From Candidatus Bathyarchaeota archaeon (lineage in GTDB: Archaea > Thermoproteota > Bathyarchaeia > Bathyarchaeales > UBA233), in NCBI GenBank assembly GCA_007050895.1, contig SMYP01000022.1, forward strand, positions 1 to 16,861: DNA of 16,861 bases, written 5' to 3'. The position numbers and the translations under genes were made by a program. The stretch's first letter is position 1; every line of letters starts with the position of its first letter. The notes below the pieces were generated by a model. That model had not been told where the DNA came from, did no database searches, and saw only the letters and a program-made list of their open reading frames with translations. Below, piece after piece: positions 13,259 to 16,861 of the stretch.

Positions 13259-13928
13259 TGTTTAAGTTCCCCACAGCTATGTATAATTCTTCGGTTTGCT
13301 CGTTCTGCCACAAATCTACTTTCCCGTCTTGCACCAGAAACAACAACAGAATAAACGTGCGCACCGCTTCTATTCGGTCAAACTCTTTTGTGAGAGTTGA
13401 AAATTCGATTATTCCAGCTCCTTTAACTTTCTCGCATAGAAGTGCATACAGCGTCTGCATTTTTGACTCAAGTTCCGCCAAGAACGCGTCAAACTTTGGC
13501 AAGAGATCAGTAACGGCTGGAAGAACAGGCTGCGAGACAACCCTGTCGAGGCGATTCAGCTTTTCACCTTTTAATACTTCATCCAAAACCTCTAACAAAT
13601 TTTGTATAGTAGTTGAGGTTAATTCATGCCTTAGAGGCAGAAACAGCGGTGGCGGAATAAAATCTGGAGGAGGCTTCGGAGGTGCTGGCGGTTCTTGAAG
13701 AGTTAGCAGAAGCTTAGACTTCATCAAGTAGATTAGCGCAGATGAATCCAACGCAACACCGGAAGCTCTGAAATCCACCTTTCCTGTACGTTCCATCTCC
13801 GAAAGAAAAGACTGGAGCAGGTAAGAGATATTAACGTTCCAAGGCTTGAGTTTTTCAAGTTTATTTAGCTCAAAGAGAATATTCCATGGAGGCCTCAGGT
13901 AAAAAGGTCTTCTCACTGCAGTTGACAC
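13233..13928 (-). CDS. scpA: Kleisin ScpA of the SMC complex
   Basis: A 231-residue kleisin that bridges the SMC heads. The N-terminal helical region (12-45: RPPWNILFELNKLEKLKPWNVNISYL) matches the 'LL.Li....ldpwdi.I..l...yl' helix that binds the SMC neck, and LDSSALIYLMKSKLLL (60-75) follows it. The usual GPLDLLL loop is changed to RPPWNILFEL. A proline-rich linker (80-98) and a middle ScpB-binding region come next. The C-terminal winged helix (about 170-225: FSTLTKEFDRIEAVRTFILLLFLVQDGKVDLWQ, then EELYIAV) binds the SMC cap. The GTG start shares one base with the smc stop (TAGTG), so translation is probably coupled. A second in-frame GTG four codons later is the alternative start. Confidence 0.9.
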   Translation of the reverse strand: MSTAVRRPFYLRPPWNILFELNKLEKLKPWNVNISYLLQSFLSEMERTGKVDFRASGVALDSSALIYLMKSKLLLTLQEPPAPPKPPPDFIPPPLFLPLRHELTSTTIQNLLEVLDEVLKGEKLNRLDRVVSQPVLPAVTDLLPKFDAFLAELESKMQTLYALLCEKVKGAGIIEFSTLTKEFDRIEAVRTFILLLFLVQDGKVDLWQNEQTEELYIAVGNLNIAEEGTNR

Positions 13929-16861
13929 TAACTGGTCGCCTCCAAGAATCTTGCTGATACAACGCTAGATACTCCATTTCGCTCGTAAACTCCATAAATC
14001 TTCTGAGCTTTATTCACCATCTCAGGCTTTAAAGTAATAACTATAAACTGAATTTGTCCAGATTCCTCTAACAACAAGTCAGCAAGTTTAGTAGTGTGAA
14101 ATGCATCAAGATGTGCATCAACCTCGTCAAGAATATAAAACGACGAAGGGGTAAAATCTTTCAAAGCAAAAATGAAAGCGACAGCTGAAACAGAACGTTC
14201 GCCACCACTTGCCCCACTGACAACTATCGATGGCTTATCTGGAAACTGAACAAGCATATCTATCCCACCGTGGAAAGGCTCGTCAGGATTCTCAAGCTGC
14301 AAAACAGCAGAACCCCCTCCAGTGAGTTTCGAAAAGTAGGTATTAAGATTAAGGTTAATTTTCTCAAATGCATCCATGAAAACCTTGCGTTTCCTAGCTT
14401 CAATTTCATCCATAAACTGCACGATTGCCTGTTTTTCTCTTTCAAGCTCATTTAAACGCAAAGATAACTCTCGATATCTAGAAATCTGCTCTTCGTAATG
14501 CGACAAGGCAAGCTGATTCACTCCGCCTATTCTTTCAATCTCGAACCTCATCATTCTCATCGAGGTTTCAGCTGCCGCAACTTGCTTGTCCGTCGTTTCA
14601 AAAGGTTGTTCATAACCGAACTGTCTAAGCTGGCTTAACTGCTGCTGAAGCTGCATCTGAGAAGTCTGAATATTCAACTGCAGCTGATTTAGAAGCATCT
14701 CAGACTCCTCGTATTCCGCGTCAAGAAACCGAAGTTCATCGTCAATAGCGTCAATCTGCGATGTGAACTTTTTAGCTTCCTCTCTCGCAGAGAAAACCGC
14801 CTTAGAGAGTTCGATACGGCTTTTTTCCAAATCAGCTATTTCCTGCTTCAGTGCTTCACGTTCCTGAAGCGCTTCAGAAACTTCCTTTTCCATTTTACCG
14901 TGTTGCTGCTCAACCTTGGAAAGCTGAATTTTAGCATTTTGGTATCCCACTCGCAGAACATTATCAAACTGGGATTGCTTCGTGGACATTTCAGTTTGAA
15001 CCGTGCCTAAATTCTGCCTAAGGGCAATTATTTCCTCAGCCAGCTTTTCCCGCTTAACCTCTAAATCCTGAATGCGCCCAACATCGGTCTTCTTCCTCAA
15101 CTCGCCTAACTCAGCTTGTAACTTCTGAATTTCCTTTCGAATCGCGGTTCTTTCAGACTTGTATAGTCCGATATGTTCTCTTGCTGTCTCTATTTCTTTT
15201 TCAATTTTCGCACAGTACCTCTCCACGCGCCGCACGTTGACTTCAGTTCGCTTGACGTTCCACTTGACCCTGACCATTTCCCTGTCAAGAGTGACGATGG
15301 AATCCGACAATCGTGCAATCTCAATCTTGGTGCGCTCGATCTCCTCCTCAAAAACAGACATGTCAGTGTCTCTCTGGGAGAGATGCTGCTGAAGTGCCTT
15401 CACAGCTTCATCAAGGCTTTTAATCGCGTTTTCACTGGGAATAAGCTTTGAAAAATCTATAGGAGATCTGTAATAGCCGCTTTCGAAGCCACCTCCAGCC
15501 TCGTAAAGGTTTCCATTAATGGTTACTGTTCGATAGCCTTCACTTGAAAGAGCAAACGCATTCTTATCGTTAGAAACGATTAACGTATCTCCAAAAACAT
15601 AGTTTATTGCTGTATCAAAAGTTCGCGCGCACTTAACAAAGTCTGAAGCAACGCCAGTAACGCCCTGTCCTTGAGGTAGCGTTATAGGGTTAGGATTAGA
15701 AGCACCTTGAAGCGGAATAATCTTTATTCTGCCCAGCTTCATCTTCTTCAAAGTTTCGGTACACATGAAAGCGACATCAATGTCTTTCACAATTAAAGCG
15801 TTAAGCCATCCGGCCGCAGCCGCTACTATTGCTTTCCTGTAAGTCTTTTCAACCTTAATCAGCTTTCGCACTCGCCCATAAATGCCTGAGATGGCACCTA
15901 AATTTCCGAGTTCCTCTATGTTTCTCAGTGCTTTCTCTTCAGCTGCAACAGTTTCTGCGAGTTCCCGTTGCGTAACGAATTCTATAACTGCTTCCTTGGC
16001 AGAACTTGCGATTTTTCCCGCTTCGGAAATTTCTCTTTCCACAGATTCTCTTTGGGCAGTCCTCCGGTTAAGAGTAAATTCGAGACTTTTAAGCCGCGCT
16101 TTCTGCTCTTTTTGGACCTTGTCAAGCTCACTAAGCGAGTTTTCAATTTCCTCGAGCGTCTCTATGAACCGAGTTTTGCGATCGTTCAGTTCCCTGAGCC
16201 TTCTAGAGCTAAGTTTGATAGCATTTTGCTCCTTCAAATACTCTGATCTCAAAAAGGCAAGTTTCCTATAGCGCCCGTCAGTTTGATTTTCGAGCTGGCG
16301 GATTTTCTTGCTGTTCTCGCCGAGTCCTCCCCAAAGTTGAGCCGTCTCTTGCGCCAGAGCTTCATGTTCAATTTCTTTTCCACTAATCTGGGACTGTAGG
16401 TCTTCTTGTTCACGCCGAAGCTTTCTTATTTGTAACCGATTTTCTTGAATCTCCTTTCTAATGGACTGATACTGCTCGAGGTTGTTGGCGCTAACACGCT
16501 TTAGGCTTTCAAGACTGGCTTGTCCCGCGCTTATTTTTGTGTTAATCTCAGTAAGTCTTGATTTCAATTCCCCAATTTTTATCTGCACCTTCAGTACTTG
16601 CGAACCGCCTTCCTCAACCATTTCTGAGCTAAGTTTCCGCCACTCACCTTCCACTGCTCTCCTTTTTGTTCTTTGGTCGTTTCTGGATTCGCGGAACTTC
16701 TCAACTTTGCTCCTTACCTTGTCAGCTTGCGATGAGACGCCTTCAACCTTCTTGTTTAGCTGAACCACTTCATGGGAGATTTTTACTGCTTCAAACTTCT
16801 TTAACTCATTCTGGATGAAGTTGTAACGCAAAAGTTCATTTCGTTCCCTTTCAAGGTCGTC
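13928..16861 (-). CDS. smc: SMC chromosome-condensation ATPase, 5' end cut by window edge
   Basis: The frame is open to the window edge, giving 977 residues; the TTG at 16831 is internal, not a start. The missing N-terminus (roughly 200 residues) holds the Walker A head. What is visible is the end of the N-terminal part and a long coiled coil (to about 310), the hinge domain (about 315-465, with GISGIYGRVRKLI-like LGAISGIYGRVRKLI and a glycine-rich NLYEAGGGFESGYY end), the return coiled coil, and the C-terminal ATPase head. The head has signature SGASGGERSVSAVAFIFAL (about 14190-14225), Walker B FYILDEVDAHLD (about 14105-14140) and the switch region FIVITLKPEM. SMC dimerises at the hinge and uses ATP to bind and extrude DNA with ScpA and ScpB, which follow in the same operon. 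Confidence 0.95.
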   Translation of the reverse strand, partial: DDLERERNELLRYNFIQNELKKFEAVKISHEVVQLNKKVEGVSSQADKVRSKVEKFRESRNDQRTKRRAVEGEWRKLSSEMVEEGGSQVLKVQIKIGELKSRLTEINTKISAGQASLESLKRVSANNLEQYQSIRKEIQENRLQIRKLRREQEDLQSQISGKEIEHEALAQETAQLWGGLGENSKKIRQLENQTDGRYRKLAFLRSEYLKEQNAIKLSSRRLRELNDRKTRFIETLEEIENSLSELDKVQKEQKARLKSLEFTLNRRTAQRESVEREISEAGKIASSAKEAVIEFVTQRELAETVAAEEKALRNIEELGNLGAISGIYGRVRKLIKVEKTYRKAIVAAAAGWLNALIVKDIDVAFMCTETLKKMKLGRIKIIPLQGASNPNPITLPQGQGVTGVASDFVKCARTFDTAINYVFGDTLIVSNDKNAFALSSEGYRTVTINGNLYEAGGGFESGYYRSPIDFSKLIPSENAIKSLDEAVKALQQHLSQRDTDMSVFEEEIERTKIEIARLSDSIVTLDREMVRVKWNVKRTEVNVRRVERYCAKIEKEIETAREHIGLYKSERTAIRKEIQKLQAELGELRKKTDVGRIQDLEVKREKLAEEIIALRQNLGTVQTEMSTKQSQFDNVLRVGYQNAKIQLSKVEQQHGKMEKEVSEALQEREALKQEIADLEKSRIELSKAVFSAREEAKKFTSQIDAIDDELRFLDAEYEESEMLLNQLQLNIQTSQMQLQQQLSQLRQFGYEQPFETTDKQVAAAETSMRMMRFEIERIGGVNQLALSHYEEQISRYRELSLRLNELEREKQAIVQFMDEIEARKRKVFMDAFEKINLNLNTYFSKLTGGGSAVLQLENPDEPFHGGIDMLVQFPDKPSIVVSGASGGERSVSAVAFIFALKDFTPSSFYILDEVDAHLDAFHTTKLADLLLEESGQIQFIVITLKPEMVNKAQKIYGVYERNGVSSVVSARFLEATS

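Noticed and set aside
16829..16831. TTG at 16831 as the smc start
   Set aside because: The frame stays open to the window edge with SMC-like helical residues before it, and the N-terminal ATPase head is missing, so the gene is cut, not short.
1..16861. tRNA, rRNA, CRISPR array, insertion sequence or prophage
   Set aside because: No cloverleaf, repeat-spacer pattern, transposase, integrase or long terminal repeats were seen on either strand.

Overview
The window reads as chromosomal DNA of an archaeon, most likely a member of the TACK side (Bathyarchaeia-like). Evidence for an archaeon: a P1/L12 stalk protein with the archaeal-eukaryotic LGALFG tail, a PGI/PMI-type sugar-phosphate isomerase, an archaeal-type inositol-1-phosphate synthase, a SPOUT/OB RNA methyltransferase, an archaeal presenilin-like protease, and start codons lying about 25 bases from TATA-like boxes or behind GGTGA/AGGTGG ribosome sites. 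The lineage is inferred from family resemblance and not proven. There are no rRNA or tRNA genes, CRISPR arrays, insertion sequences or phage genes; gene packing is that of ordinary chromosome.

Layout. 1-358 (-): 5'-part of a secreted protein cut by the window edge. 638-1696 (-): a strange protein with six DnaJ-type CxxCxGxG zinc repeats, one membrane segment and a C-terminal Mrr-like nuclease-fold domain. 2090-2464 (-): orphan coiled-coil protein. 2774-4625 (-): two-gene operon of an LsrF-like class I aldolase and a zinc alcohol/polyol dehydrogenase. 4746-6572 (+): alpha-glucan phosphorylase carrying an N-terminal YHS metal-binding domain. 6565-6921 (-): small Cys-motif plus ribbon-helix-helix protein. 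7109-7561 (+): membrane-anchored winged-helix protein. 7803-8120 (+): ribosomal P1/L12. 8100-9236 (-): presenilin/SPP-like intramembrane aspartyl protease. 9310-10167 (-): SPOUT RNA methyltransferase. 10265-11374 (+): PGI/PMI. 11366-12427 (-): inositol-1-phosphate synthase. 12671-16861 (-): smc-scpA-scpB operon, with smc cut at its 5' end by the window edge.

How the genes fit together. Sugar-phosphate metabolism is the main theme of the middle: the phosphorylase releases glucose-1-phosphate from glucan, PGI/PMI interconverts glucose-6-phosphate, fructose-6-phosphate and mannose-6-phosphate, inositol-1-phosphate synthase draws on glucose-6-phosphate for inositol lipids, and the aldolase/dehydrogenase pair probably handles a phosphorylated keto-compound that cannot be named from sequence. 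The right end is chromosome organisation (SMC with its kleisin ScpA and winged-helix partner ScpB). Three convergent gene pairs overlap at their 3' ends (6565-6572, 8100-8120, 11366-11374). The most unusual proteins are the zinc-repeat/membrane/nuclease-fold fusion at 638-1696, the divergent presenilin-like protease at 8100-9236 and the YHS-phosphorylase fusion at 4746-6572.
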